A stretch of 7,167 bases of DNA from Methylobacter sp. (GTDB taxonomy: Bacteria; Pseudomonadota; Gammaproteobacteria; Methylococcales; Methylomonadaceae), in contig PMJA01000382.1 in the NCBI GenBank assembly GCA_003158415.1, positions 890 to 8,056 of the forward strand. Direction: 5' to 3'. Each line of letters starts with the position of its first letter. Positions within the stretch are counted from its first letter, which is position 1. The position numbers were made by a program, and so were the translations under genes. The notes beneath the pieces are model-generated. The model was given only the letters and a program-made list of their open reading frames with translations, was not told the origin of the DNA and made no database searches. Below, piece after piece: positions 1-5,248 of the stretch.

Positions 1-302
1 TCGGCGGCGGAAATGCCGGTGGTCACGCCGGTAGCCGCTTCGATAGAGACGGTAAAATTGGTCGAATGCGCGGTTTTGTTTTCATTGGTCATTAACGGCA
101 GGCGCAACTGCTGGCAACGTTCGGAAGTCAATGTCAGACAAATCAGGCCGCGTCCGTACCGCGCCATAAAATTAATATCTTCCGGGCGGGTAAAAGCCGC
201 CGCCATTAACAGATCGCCTTCGTTTTCACGGTCTTCATCATCCATAATGATGACCATTTTGCCCTGGCGCAAATCGTCTATAATTTCTTCAATTGTATTC
301 AT
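1..302 (-). CDS. ribB: 3,4-dihydroxy-2-butanone-4-phosphate synthase, N-terminal part (RibB or RibBA)
   Basis: The enzyme converts ribulose 5-phosphate to 3,4-dihydroxy-2-butanone 4-phosphate plus formate, the four-carbon unit for lumazine synthase in riboflavin synthesis. The first 100 codons are visible; the rest lies beyond the left edge. The signature acidic loop [10 protein letters not shown] is at residues 21-30, which in the family binds Mg2+ and substrate. It is followed by RGLICLTL (51-58), FTVSIEA (83-89) and TGVTTGISA (91-99), all standard RibB motifs. The start is ATG at 302-300, with an AAAGG Shine-Dalgarno match 4 nt upstream. The gene is last in view of a leftward nrdR-ribD-ribE-ribB series and is separated from ribE by a repeat element. 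In many relatives this protein is fused to a GTP cyclohydrolase II domain (RibBA). The cut prevents a decision, so the symbol could equally be ribBA. Confidence 0.95.
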   Translation of the reverse strand, partial: MNTIEEIIDDLRQGKMVIIMDDEDRENEGDLLMAAAFTRPEDINFMARYGRGLICLTLTSERCQQLRLPLMTNENKTAHSTNFTVSIEAATGVTTGISAA

Positions 303-316
303 GTTACCTTTGAATT

Positions 317-380
317 GTAGGGGCAATCCCTTGTGGTTGCCCTTAATAAATAAACGGGCGGGGACAAGCCCAGCCCCTAC
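317..380. repeat. 64-bp palindromic repeat with GTAGGGGC/GCCCCTAC ends
   Basis: The element starts with GTAGGGGC (317-324) and ends with its exact reverse complement GCCCCTAC (373-380). Inside are two smaller hairpins: GGGCAA (321-326) pairs with TTGCCC (337-342), and GGGC (356-359) pairs with GCCC (368-371). A short AT-rich stretch (343-355) separates them. It fills most of the ribE-ribB gap and encodes nothing. From memory, GTAGGGGCAA...GTGGTTGCCC elements are dispersed in many copies in some bacterial genomes, so this is probably one copy of a non-autonomous family. Transcribed from either strand it could fold into a cruciform-like structure within the rib mRNA. The inverted repeats are directly visible; family identity and mobility are inferred. 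Confidence 0.75.
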
Positions 381-385
381 GGCTG

Positions 386-1042
386 TTAACCAAAAAAACC
401 GCTTTTTTGCAATAAGTCTTCTGTGATGCCGCCGTGGCTTGTAGCCGCCGCCTCGCCCTGCATTAACCGCTCCATATAACGCGCCAGCAAATCCACTTCC
501 AGATTAACCAAGCTGCCTACGGTCGCATCGCCCAAGGTAGTTTCCTGCAAGGTATGCGGCACGATATTAACACTGAACACGGCGCCATTGACCTCGTTGA
601 CCGTCAGGCTGATGCCGTTGATACAAATAGAGCCTTTCTCGGCGATGTATTTAGCCAGATTATCCGGCGCTTTAAATTTAAACCGGAAGGATCGCCCATC
701 CGCTTTTTTTTCTATGAGCTTGCCGACCCCGTCGACATGCCCGCTGACGATATGCCCGCCCATGCGGGTAGTCGGCGTCAAGGCCAGCTCCAGGTTAACC
801 GGTGTGCCGATAGTTACGCTATTTAACAAGGTTCTGGACAAGGTTTCATTGGACACATCGGCACAAAAATAATGCGCGCCCAACTCCACCGCCGTCAGGC
901 AAACCCCGTTAACGGCGATGCTGTCGCCCAGCGCGGCATCGGTCAGCGATAATTTGCCGGTGTCTATTTTTAACCGGCAATCCCCTGCCCTGCGCTCGAT
1001 TGCCGCTATTTTGCCTATGGCTAGAATTATTCCTGTGAACAT
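386..1042 (-). CDS. ribE: Riboflavin synthase, alpha subunit
   Basis: It catalyses dismutation of two 6,7-dimethyl-8-ribityllumazine molecules into riboflavin and 5-amino-6-ribitylamino-uracil, the last step of riboflavin synthesis, in the cytosol as a homotrimer. The 218 residues match the usual length (about 210-220). The N-terminus is the canonical MFTGII. Two tandem lumazine-binding domains are recognisable: the first contains [13 protein letters not shown] (39-51), with the conserved Cys48. The second starts around [12 protein letters not shown] (94-105) and contains [13 protein letters not shown] (137-149), with the conserved Ser at 145. The start at 1042 is fixed by MFTGI, although no Shine-Dalgarno sequence is evident in the A-rich leader. 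The gene is called ribC in some species. Unlike the tightly packed version in many relatives, it lies 214 bp from ribD, behind a hairpin array, so its translation is probably not coupled to ribD. Confidence 0.97.
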   Translation of the reverse strand: MFTGIILAIGKIAAIERRAGDCRLKIDTGKLSLTDAALGDSIAVNGVCLTAVELGAHYFCADVSNETLSRTLLNSVTIGTPVNLELALTPTTRMGGHIVSGHVDGVGKLIEKKADGRSFRFKFKAPDNLAKYIAEKGSICINGISLTVNEVNGAVFSVNIVPHTLQETTLGDATVGSLVNLEVDLLARYMERLMQGEAAATSHGGITEDLLQKSGFFG

Positions 1043-1160
1043 AGACTTTTTATTTTATTCGTTAAGTACATGAAATGTTTGTACGCCATTTAATATCACA
1101 TTGTGGATTAGGTCGTTTAAAACTTAATATTTCGGGCAGATAAGGGTTTGGTTCGCATCG
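1043..1160. other. AT-rich leader between the hairpin array and ribE
   Basis: This non-coding stretch lies between the repeat array and the ribE start. Read on the minus strand it is AT-rich and ends in an A-rich run just before the ATG. A TATTAA-like -10 element is present, but I find no good -35 partner at proper spacing, so an internal promoter for ribE cannot be claimed. I see no conserved FMN riboswitch (RFN element) core and no open reading frame of note. Confidence 0.5.
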
Positions 1161-1256
1161 TTCCCACGCTCCGGCGTGGGAATGCCGCCCGTGACGCTCC
1201 AGCGTCACGCAACGCTGGAGCGTTGCAGGATGAATTCCCACGCTGGAGCGTGGGAA
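1161..1256. repeat. REP-like array of four hairpins in mirror arrangement
   Basis: There are four perfect hairpins: H1 1161-1182 (9-bp stem, TCCG loop), H2 1191-1208 (8-bp stem), H3 1209-1226 (8-bp stem) and H4 1235-1256 (9-bp stem, TGGA loop). H1-H2 and H3-H4 are each separated by exactly 8 nt, and H2 abuts H3. The second 48 bp is therefore an inverted copy of the first in geometry: H1 matches the reverse complement of H4 at 21 of 22 positions. H2 matches the reverse complement of H3 at 14 of 18, with the four differences forming two compensated base pairs. Every hairpin carries the core ACGCTCC(A/G)GCGT. This is the layout of a bacterial REP doublet (BIME-like), a type of element usually spread by RAYT/TnpA-REP transposases. 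No such transposase is in the window. The array begins directly next to the ribD stop codon. Confidence 0.85.
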
Positions 1257-2363
1257 CTATTGGAATGGCAAAAAATTTCCCTGCGTTTCAAACGTTAACC
1301 GCAAATCCCCACCAACCTGCCTTGCATCCAGCAACTTCAACACTTTTTTATCCGCCATCGTCGTCACGCCCGGCAGATGAAACAATCCGCGTCCCTGGTC
1401 GCCCAAAATACAGGGCGCCATGTAAAAAATCAATTCATCAATCAGGTTTTCCGCCAACAACGCACCGTTAAGCACCGAGCCTGCTTCAACCAATACTTCA
1501 TTGATTTGCTGCTGCGCTAAAAAAGCCATCACAGCGGATAAGTCCAGCCTACCGTTGTTACCTGCCAGCATATAAACTTCAAAACCGACGGCTTGCAAAG
1601 CCTCGCGCTTTTGCTCATCCGGCGAGCAAGTCAAAATCAGGCTGCGTCCAGGAAGCCCTGCCATCTGCGCAGTCAGTGGCATATTCAATTCGGAATCCAG
1701 AACCACTCTAAGCGGTTGCAAGACCTCGAAATCCACCCGTGCATTCAAGGCCGGATCATCGGCCAAGACTGTGTTAATGCCGGTCAAAATAGCCGAACTT
1801 TCCGCCCGTAACCGCTGCACATCGGCCCTGGCCTCAGCGGACGTTATCCACTTGCTTTCCCCCGACGCCATCGCGGTACGGCCGTCCAGGCTCATCGCCA
1901 GCTTACTGCGCACAAACGGACGGTTTGCTGTCATTCTTTTAATAAAACCGAGATTTAACCGGGCAACATCATCCTGCAAGACGCCGCAACTGACATCTAT
2001 CCCGGCAGCCTTAAGTTTTTCCAAACCCTTGCCCGCCACCAGCGGATTGGGATCTTGCATCGCCGCAACCACGCGACTGACGCCTGCGGCTATCAGCGCA
2101 TCGCAGCACGGCGGCGTTTTACCGTGATGGCTGCAAGGCTCTAAGGTCACATAAACCGTTGCGCCGCGACCATCCGGCACATTTTTCAAAGCGTCAACTT
2201 CCGCATGCGCCAGACCCGCTTTAACATGCCAGCCTTCGCCGATAATCTCATCATCCCTGACGATGACGCAGCCTACGCGCGGATTGGGATCGGTGGTATA
2301 GCGGCCTCTTTTTGCCAGCTGGATGGCCCGCGCCATATAAAAGGCATCTTGCTTCGACATCAT
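1257..2363 (-). CDS. ribD: Bifunctional riboflavin biosynthesis deaminase/reductase RibD
   Basis: The enzyme performs two consecutive cytosolic steps of riboflavin synthesis: deamination of 2,5-diamino-6-ribosylamino-pyrimidinone phosphate, then NADPH-dependent reduction of the ribosyl side chain. It has 368 residues, normal for the family. The N-terminal cytidine-deaminase-like domain (about 5-145) has the catalytic HAE at 53-55 and zinc ligands in [11 protein letters not shown] (76-86; Cys77 and Cys86). The C-terminal reductase domain (about 147-358) contains [17 protein letters not shown] (148-164), SKWITS (170-175), [10 protein letters not shown] (195-204) and [10 protein letters not shown] (291-300). 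The start ATG at 2363 overlaps the nrdR stop as ATGA; a second ATG follows immediately. There is no Shine-Dalgarno sequence, only an A-run, so translation is probably coupled to nrdR. The TAG stop touches the hairpin array, and the short tail after GGDLRLTFE may have been changed by that insertion. Confidence 0.97.
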   Translation of the reverse strand: MMSKQDAFYMARAIQLAKRGRYTTDPNPRVGCVIVRDDEIIGEGWHVKAGLAHAEVDALKNVPDGRGATVYVTLEPCSHHGKTPPCCDALIAAGVSRVVAAMQDPNPLVAGKGLEKLKAAGIDVSCGVLQDDVARLNLGFIKRMTANRPFVRSKLAMSLDGRTAMASGESKWITSAEARADVQRLRAESSAILTGINTVLADDPALNARVDFEVLQPLRVVLDSELNMPLTAQMAGLPGRSLILTCSPDEQKREALQAVGFEVYMLAGNNGRLDLSAVMAFLAQQQINEVLVEAGSVLNGALLAENLIDELIFYMAPCILGDQGRGLFHLPGVTTMADKKVLKLLDARQVGGDLRLTFETQGNFLPFQ

Positions 2364-2812
2364 TTTTTTTGTAAATCTTCAATCATGTCGGTAAACTCGC
2401 TGACATCCTGAAAGCTGCGGTAAACGGAAGCAAAGCGCACATAAGCCACATGATCCAGCAAGCGCAATTCTTTCATGACTTTTTCGCCCAGCTCCTGCGC
2501 CGTAATTTCGCGCTCGCCTTTTTCCATCAATTCTTTTTTTATGCGATTGAGCGCCGCTTCGATGGCGTCGCTGCTGACCGGCCTTTTTTCCAAGGCTCTA
2601 AGCATGCCCGAACGCAGCTTGCTTTCTTCGAAAGGCTCACGTATGCCGTCGCGTTTTACAATACGCGGCATGGTCAACTCAGCCGTTTCAAAGGTAGTAA
2701 AGCGCTCTTTACAGGCATTGCATTCACGTCGCCGACGCACCTGATCACCGTCGCTGATCAATCTGGAATCAAGCACCCGCGTATCTTGTGCCGCACAAAA
2801 CGGACATCGCAT
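2360..2812 (-). CDS. nrdR: Transcriptional repressor NrdR
   Basis: NrdR is a nucleotide-sensing repressor of ribonucleotide reductase operons; it binds paired NrdR boxes when loaded with dATP/ATP. The 150 residues match the family's typical length. An N-terminal zinc ribbon is formed by CPFC (Cys3, Cys6) and CNAC (Cys31, Cys34), with the basic stretch RRRREC between. An ATP-cone domain follows (about 49-139), starting with the VKRDG motif (52-56) and FEESKL and including [14 protein letters not shown] (121-134). The start is the only ATG that gives the canonical MRCPFC N-terminus; its Shine-Dalgarno sequence is weak. It is first in the leftward nrdR-ribD-ribE-ribB series, a known gammaproteobacterial arrangement, and no ribonucleotide reductase gene is in the window. 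The last codons are CAA AAA AAA TGA, giving an A8 run that overlaps the ribD start. Confidence 0.98.
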   Translation of the reverse strand: MRCPFCAAQDTRVLDSRLISDGDQVRRRRECNACKERFTTFETAELTMPRIVKRDGIREPFEESKLRSGMLRALEKRPVSSDAIEAALNRIKKELMEKGEREITAQELGEKVMKELRLLDHVAYVRFASVYRSFQDVSEFTDMIEDLQKK

Positions 2813-2987
2813 AAGTAAGCCACTGTTTTTATATACCGAAAACTCGGCCTTTAAATTGAAAACCGGTCATTTTATAACATTTCTATGCTAACCTGGATTT
2901 TATTTTACCGGCAGACCTCTGCTTGTGCCTGTAAATCATTTGATTTCGACGTGTAGGTAAGCAATCAATCCACCCTTTCAAACAAAG

Positions 2988-3017
2988 ACTTTATGTTTTT
3001 TCGGCGTAACATAAAGT
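2988..3017. promoter_or_regulatory. 10-bp perfect inverted repeat, possible operator
   Basis: ACTTTATGTT (2988-2997) and AACATAAAGT (3008-3017) are exact reverse complements separated by 10 nt (TTTTCGGCGT). The arms are AT-rich and no T-run follows on either strand, so this is not a typical intrinsic terminator. Position within a divergent promoter region, about 90-120 bp before the rightward gene, fits a dimeric regulator site. The regulator is unknown. An mRNA hairpin of no function, or chance, remains possible. Confidence 0.45.
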
Positions 3018-3059
3018 ATCATGACTACCCTAAGCCGAACTAAATACGCCGCAATCGGG

Positions 3060-3090
3060 TTGCGCATCCCGCTAACAACAACACTATAAA
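3060..3090 (+). promoter_or_regulatory. Candidate promoter for the thioredoxin-like gene and pgk
   Basis: TTGCGC (3060-3065) resembles a -35 box and TATAAA (3085-3090) a -10 box, with a 19-bp spacer that is slightly long for sigma-70. A perfect TATAAT also occurs at 3093-3098, but it is so near the ATG that its transcript would be almost leaderless. The AGGTG ribosome-binding site (3099-3103) follows directly. This is a weak pattern match only. Confidence 0.25.
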
Positions 3091-3105
3091 TATATAATAG
3101 GTGCA

Positions 3106-3663
3106 ATGATGGTATCACTGGAAACGCCAATCTGTGATTTTGGTCAAAAAGCGTTTGATTTTACTTTGCCGGGCGTTGACGGCCGAACTTGGTCGCTACA
3201 GCAATGTATGGGTGCTAAGGGTTTATTGATTATGTTTATTTGTAATCACTGTCCTTATGTTAAAGCCGTGCAGGATCGCATCGTCAGGGATGCCCGCGAA
3301 CTTAAACAGTTCGGCATCGAATCGGTCGCCATTATGTCCAATGACCCTACCGATTACCCTGAAGATTCGTTCGAGAACATGAAGTTGTTCTCAAAGCGGC
3401 TGAATTTCAGCTTCCCGTATCTATTTGATGAAACGCAAGCCATCGCAAAACAGTACAATGCTGTCTGCACACCGGACTTTTTTGGTTATAATGCTGACTT
3501 TGAATTGCAGTACAGGGGCAGGTTGGATGCCAGCCGTAAGGAAACCGCACCCGCCGATACCCGGCGCGACCTGTTTGAGGCCATGAAGCTGATTACAGCG
3601 ACCGGCAGTGGCCCGCAAGAGCAGATTCCCAGCATGGGCTGCTCCATCAAATGGAAAAAATAA
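3106..3663 (+). CDS. Thioredoxin-fold / peroxiredoxin-like protein (AhpC-TSA type)
   Basis: This is a 185-residue thioredoxin-fold protein of the AhpC/TSA-redoxin group, of the peroxiredoxin-like subfamily usually annotated only as 'thioredoxin family protein'. The domain spans about residues 8-165. The redox motif is CNHCPYV (46-52), a CxxC at the position expected after the first long beta strand (LLIMFI). A second conserved Cys lies in CTPDFF (121-126), equivalent to the cis-proline region. The C-terminus PSMGCSIKWKK (175-185) carries a third conserved Cys and is a hallmark of this subfamily. There is no signal peptide, so it is likely cytosolic. The start may be ATG 3106 or the adjacent ATG 3109; AGGTG at 3099-3103 is better spaced for 3109. 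It lies 34 bp ahead of pgk on the same strand with no terminator between, so cotranscription is likely. Substrate and partner are unknown; a thiol-disulfide or peroxide role is inferred. Confidence 0.9.
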   Translation: MMVSLETPICDFGQKAFDFTLPGVDGRTWSLQQCMGAKGLLIMFICNHCPYVKAVQDRIVRDARELKQFGIESVAIMSNDPTDYPEDSFENMKLFSKRLNFSFPYLFDETQAIAKQYNAVCTPDFFGYNADFELQYRGRLDASRKETAPADTRRDLFEAMKLITATGSGPQEQIPSMGCSIKWKK

Positions 3664-3697
3664 TACCCTAAATACACACAAACCGAGAGAATAAAAT

Positions 3698-4870
3698 ATG
3701 TCGATTCAAAGAATGGTTGATCTGGATTTATCAGGAAAACGGGTATTAATCCGTCAGGATCTGAATGTGCCCGTAAAAAACGGCGTCGTCACCAGCGATA
3801 TTCGTATCCAGGCCAGCGTACCAACCATTGAAATAGCCTTGGCTAACGGTGCGGCGGTTATGCTGATGTCACATCTGGGCCGCCCTGTTGAAGGCCACTA
3901 TGACGAAGCTTCTTCTTTGAAACCGGTGGCTGAACGCTTATCCGCTCTGTTGGGCAAACCCGTCAGGTTGGAAAAAGACTGGCTGAACGGCATTGTTATC
4001 GCGCCGGGCGAAGTCGTGCTGTGCGAAAATGTGCGCTTCAATGTCGGTGAAGAAAAAAACAGTGACGACTTAGGCAAAAAAATGGCCGCTCTTTGTGATA
4101 TTTTTGTCATGGACGCCTTCGGCACAGCGCACAGAGCACAGGCGTCAACACACAGCGTAGCCAAGTTTGCACCGGTGGTTTGTGCCGGCCCGTTATTAGC
4201 CAGCGAACTGGACGCCTTGGGCAAAGCCCTGGAAACGCCCGCCAAGCCGTTAGTGGCTATCGTCGGCGGCTCTAAAGTATCGACTAAACTGACGGTATTG
4301 AAATCGCTGTCAGAAAAAGTGGATCAACTCATCGTCGGCGGCGGCATTGCCAATACTTTTATTGCTGCGGCGGGTTTTCCGGTCGGCAAGTCGCTTTATG
4401 AAGCCGATTTAATACCGGAAGCGCAACGCTTGATTGCCGCCGCAAAGCTTGCAGGCTCTGCTATTCCTATACCGGTTGACGTCGTTTGCGCCAAAGAATT
4501 CTCCGAAACCGCCGTCGCCACCGTCAAGAAAGTTGCAGACGTGGAAGCTGATGATTTGATCCTGGATATAGGCCCCGATACGGCAAAACAGTATGCTGAA
4601 CTGCTGAAATCCGCCGGCACGATCGTTTGGAATGGCCCGGTCGGTGTTTTCGAAATCGAACAATTCAGCCACGGCACCCAGTCATTGGCTACCGCCATTG
4701 CCGAAAGCAGCGCTTTTTCAATTGCCGGTGGCGGCGATACCTTGGCGGCTATCGACAAAAATGGCATCAACGACCAAATTTCTTACACCTCCACCGGCGG
4801 CGGTGCATTCCTTGAATTTCTTGAAGGCAAAGAACTGCCTGCCGTGGCTATATTAGAATCACGCAGCTAA
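3698..4870 (+). CDS. pgk: Phosphoglycerate kinase
   Basis: It reversibly transfers a phosphate between 1,3-bisphosphoglycerate and ADP in glycolysis, gluconeogenesis and, where present, the Calvin cycle; it is a cytosolic monomer. The 390 residues match the bacterial length (E. coli 387) and both lobes are complete. Substrate contacts of the N-lobe are all visible: Asp21 and Asn23 in RQDLNVPV, Arg36, His59 in SHLGRP (58-63), Arg113 in ENVRF, and Arg146 in DAFGTAHR (139-146). The C-lobe nucleotide motifs are [10 protein letters not shown] (188-197, Lys197), WNGPVGVFE (311-319), GGGDT (344-348) and STGGGAFLE (365-373). The ATG at 3698 is preceded by GAGAG at a spacing of 8 nt. It follows the thioredoxin-like gene by 34 bp and is not beside gap, tkt, pyk or fba within the visible sequence. 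No odd residues were noted. Confidence 0.98.
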   Translation: MSIQRMVDLDLSGKRVLIRQDLNVPVKNGVVTSDIRIQASVPTIEIALANGAAVMLMSHLGRPVEGHYDEASSLKPVAERLSALLGKPVRLEKDWLNGIVIAPGEVVLCENVRFNVGEEKNSDDLGKKMAALCDIFVMDAFGTAHRAQASTHSVAKFAPVVCAGPLLASELDALGKALETPAKPLVAIVGGSKVSTKLTVLKSLSEKVDQLIVGGGIANTFIAAAGFPVGKSLYEADLIPEAQRLIAAAKLAGSAIPIPVDVVCAKEFSETAVATVKKVADVEADDLILDIGPDTAKQYAELLKSAGTIVWNGPVGVFEIEQFSHGTQSLATAIAESSAFSIAGGGDTLAAIDKNGINDQISYTSTGGGAFLEFLEGKELPAVAILESRS

Positions 4871-4878
4871 AGACTAGG

Positions 4879-4923
4879 AGGCTGTCCGAGGTTTATAAAT
4901 CTTGCAGCTTGACCTCGCAGCCT
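4879..4923. other. Interrupted long hairpin just downstream of pgk
   Basis: AGGCTG (4879-4884) pairs with CAGCCT (4918-4923), and GAGGT (4888-4892) pairs with ACCTC (4912-4916). An asymmetric bulge (TCC opposite G) and a 19-nt loop remain. It starts 8 bp after the pgk stop and has no T-run behind it. It could be a 3'-end structure protecting the pgk mRNA or the relic of a repeat. A tandem heptamer TGTACCT (4923-4929 and 4930-4936) follows directly. Confidence 0.45.
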
Positions 4924-4937
4924 GTACCTTGTACCTT
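4909..4937 (+). promoter_or_regulatory. Weak candidate promoter for rpoZ-spoT
   Basis: TTGACC (4909-4914) matches the sigma-70 -35 consensus at 5 of 6 positions. TACCTT (4932-4937), 17 bp downstream, matches the -10 consensus at only 3 of 6. A start from here would place the 4946-4971 hairpin inside the rpoZ leader, which conflicts with that hairpin being a strong terminator. This is offered as a possibility only. Confidence 0.2.
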
Positions 4938-4945
4938 AGTTCCAC

Positions 4946-4986
4946 TATCAGCCTGTGCATACGGGCTGATACCTTTTCACTTTTTT
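4946..4986 (+). terminator. Candidate intrinsic terminator after pgk
   Basis: TATCAGCC (4946-4953) pairs with GGCTGATA (4964-4971). The stem can extend by a T-G wobble and a G-C pair, leaving a TGCATA loop. Downstream come TTTT (4974-4977) and TTTTTT (4981-4986), so the U-tract is interrupted and starts a few bases late. It sits between pgk and rpoZ, where separation of the two units would be expected. It may be inefficient, allowing partial read-through into rpoZ-spoT. Confidence 0.5.
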
Positions 4987-4996
4987 AGGTTTAAAA

Positions 4997-5236
4997 ATGG
5001 CCAGAGTTACCATCGAAGATTGTTTAGAGCACGTAGAAAACCGTTTCAAACTGGTTTTGTTGGCGAGCACCCGTGCGCGTCAATTAAGTCATGGCGCGAC
5101 TGAATTCCTGCCTCGCGGTAAAGATAAAGATACTGTGCTTGCCTTGCGCGAAATTGCAGCGGGTCATGTCACGACTGAGAATATTAATCTTCTCCATCGT
5201 GTCGGCGATGCCCACGACCACAACCCCATGTTCTAA
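4997..5236 (+). CDS. rpoZ: DNA-directed RNA polymerase omega subunit
   Basis: Omega binds the beta-prime subunit, helps assemble and stabilise RNA polymerase and, in Proteobacteria, forms part of a ppGpp-binding site at the beta-prime/omega interface. The product is 79 residues, slightly shorter than E. coli (91) but typical for many gammaproteobacteria. The N-terminus [20 protein letters not shown] is a textbook match, followed by the conserved RARQLSHGA (26-34) and the helix containing [12 protein letters not shown]. The C-terminal tail is variable in this family. The start ATG is preceded by AGGT (4987-4990) at a 6-nt spacing. spoT begins 12 bp after the stop, so the two genes are surely one transcript. 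This pairing puts a ppGpp target subunit and the ppGpp enzyme in one unit, as in E. coli, but the gmk gene that precedes rpoZ there is not next to it here. Confidence 0.97.
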   Translation: MARVTIEDCLEHVENRFKLVLLASTRARQLSHGATEFLPRGKDKDTVLALREIAAGHVTTENINLLHRVGDAHDHNPMF

Positions 5237-5248
5237 CATTTTTCATCT

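Larger units (their letters stand above)
2813..3105. other. Divergent intergenic region, nrdR / thioredoxin-like gene
   Basis: These 293 bp hold the control regions for two divergent transcription units and no open reading frame I can support. On the nrdR side (minus strand) there are AT-rich -10-like strings near 2830 and 2873, but neither has a persuasive -35 partner. On the right side there is a perfect inverted repeat (2988-3017) and a promoter-like stretch (3060-3090), listed separately. I see no tRNA or recognisable riboswitch. Confidence 0.7.

Noticed and set aside
13..426. Plus-strand open frame of 137 codons opposite ribB
   Set aside because: It is antisense to clear RibB coding sequence, crosses the repeat element and the end of ribE, and has no recognisable domain.
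1043..1160. Possible FMN riboswitch upstream of ribE
   Set aside because: None of the conserved RFN core strings or the multi-stem layout is visible on the minus strand; the stretch is simply AT-rich.
1161..1256. CRISPR array
   Set aside because: The repeats are self-complementary hairpins in mirror orientation with 0-8 nt gaps, not direct repeats separated by unique spacers.
1148..1471. Plus-strand open frame of 107 codons across the hairpin array and ribD 3' end
   Set aside because: Its first third is repeat-derived (RRGNAARDAP-type translation of the hairpins) and the rest is antisense to ribD.
3081..3103. Possible NrdR box near the neighbouring gene (ACACTATA ... ATAGGTG)
   Set aside because: The first eight bases fit a half site, but the second half is too far away and has an extra base, and there is no second box at the required spacing. 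The resemblance probably comes from AT-rich promoter sequence.
4396..4770. Minus-strand open frames within pgk
   Set aside because: They are shadows of the pgk coding frame; the plus-strand frame has all family motifs.
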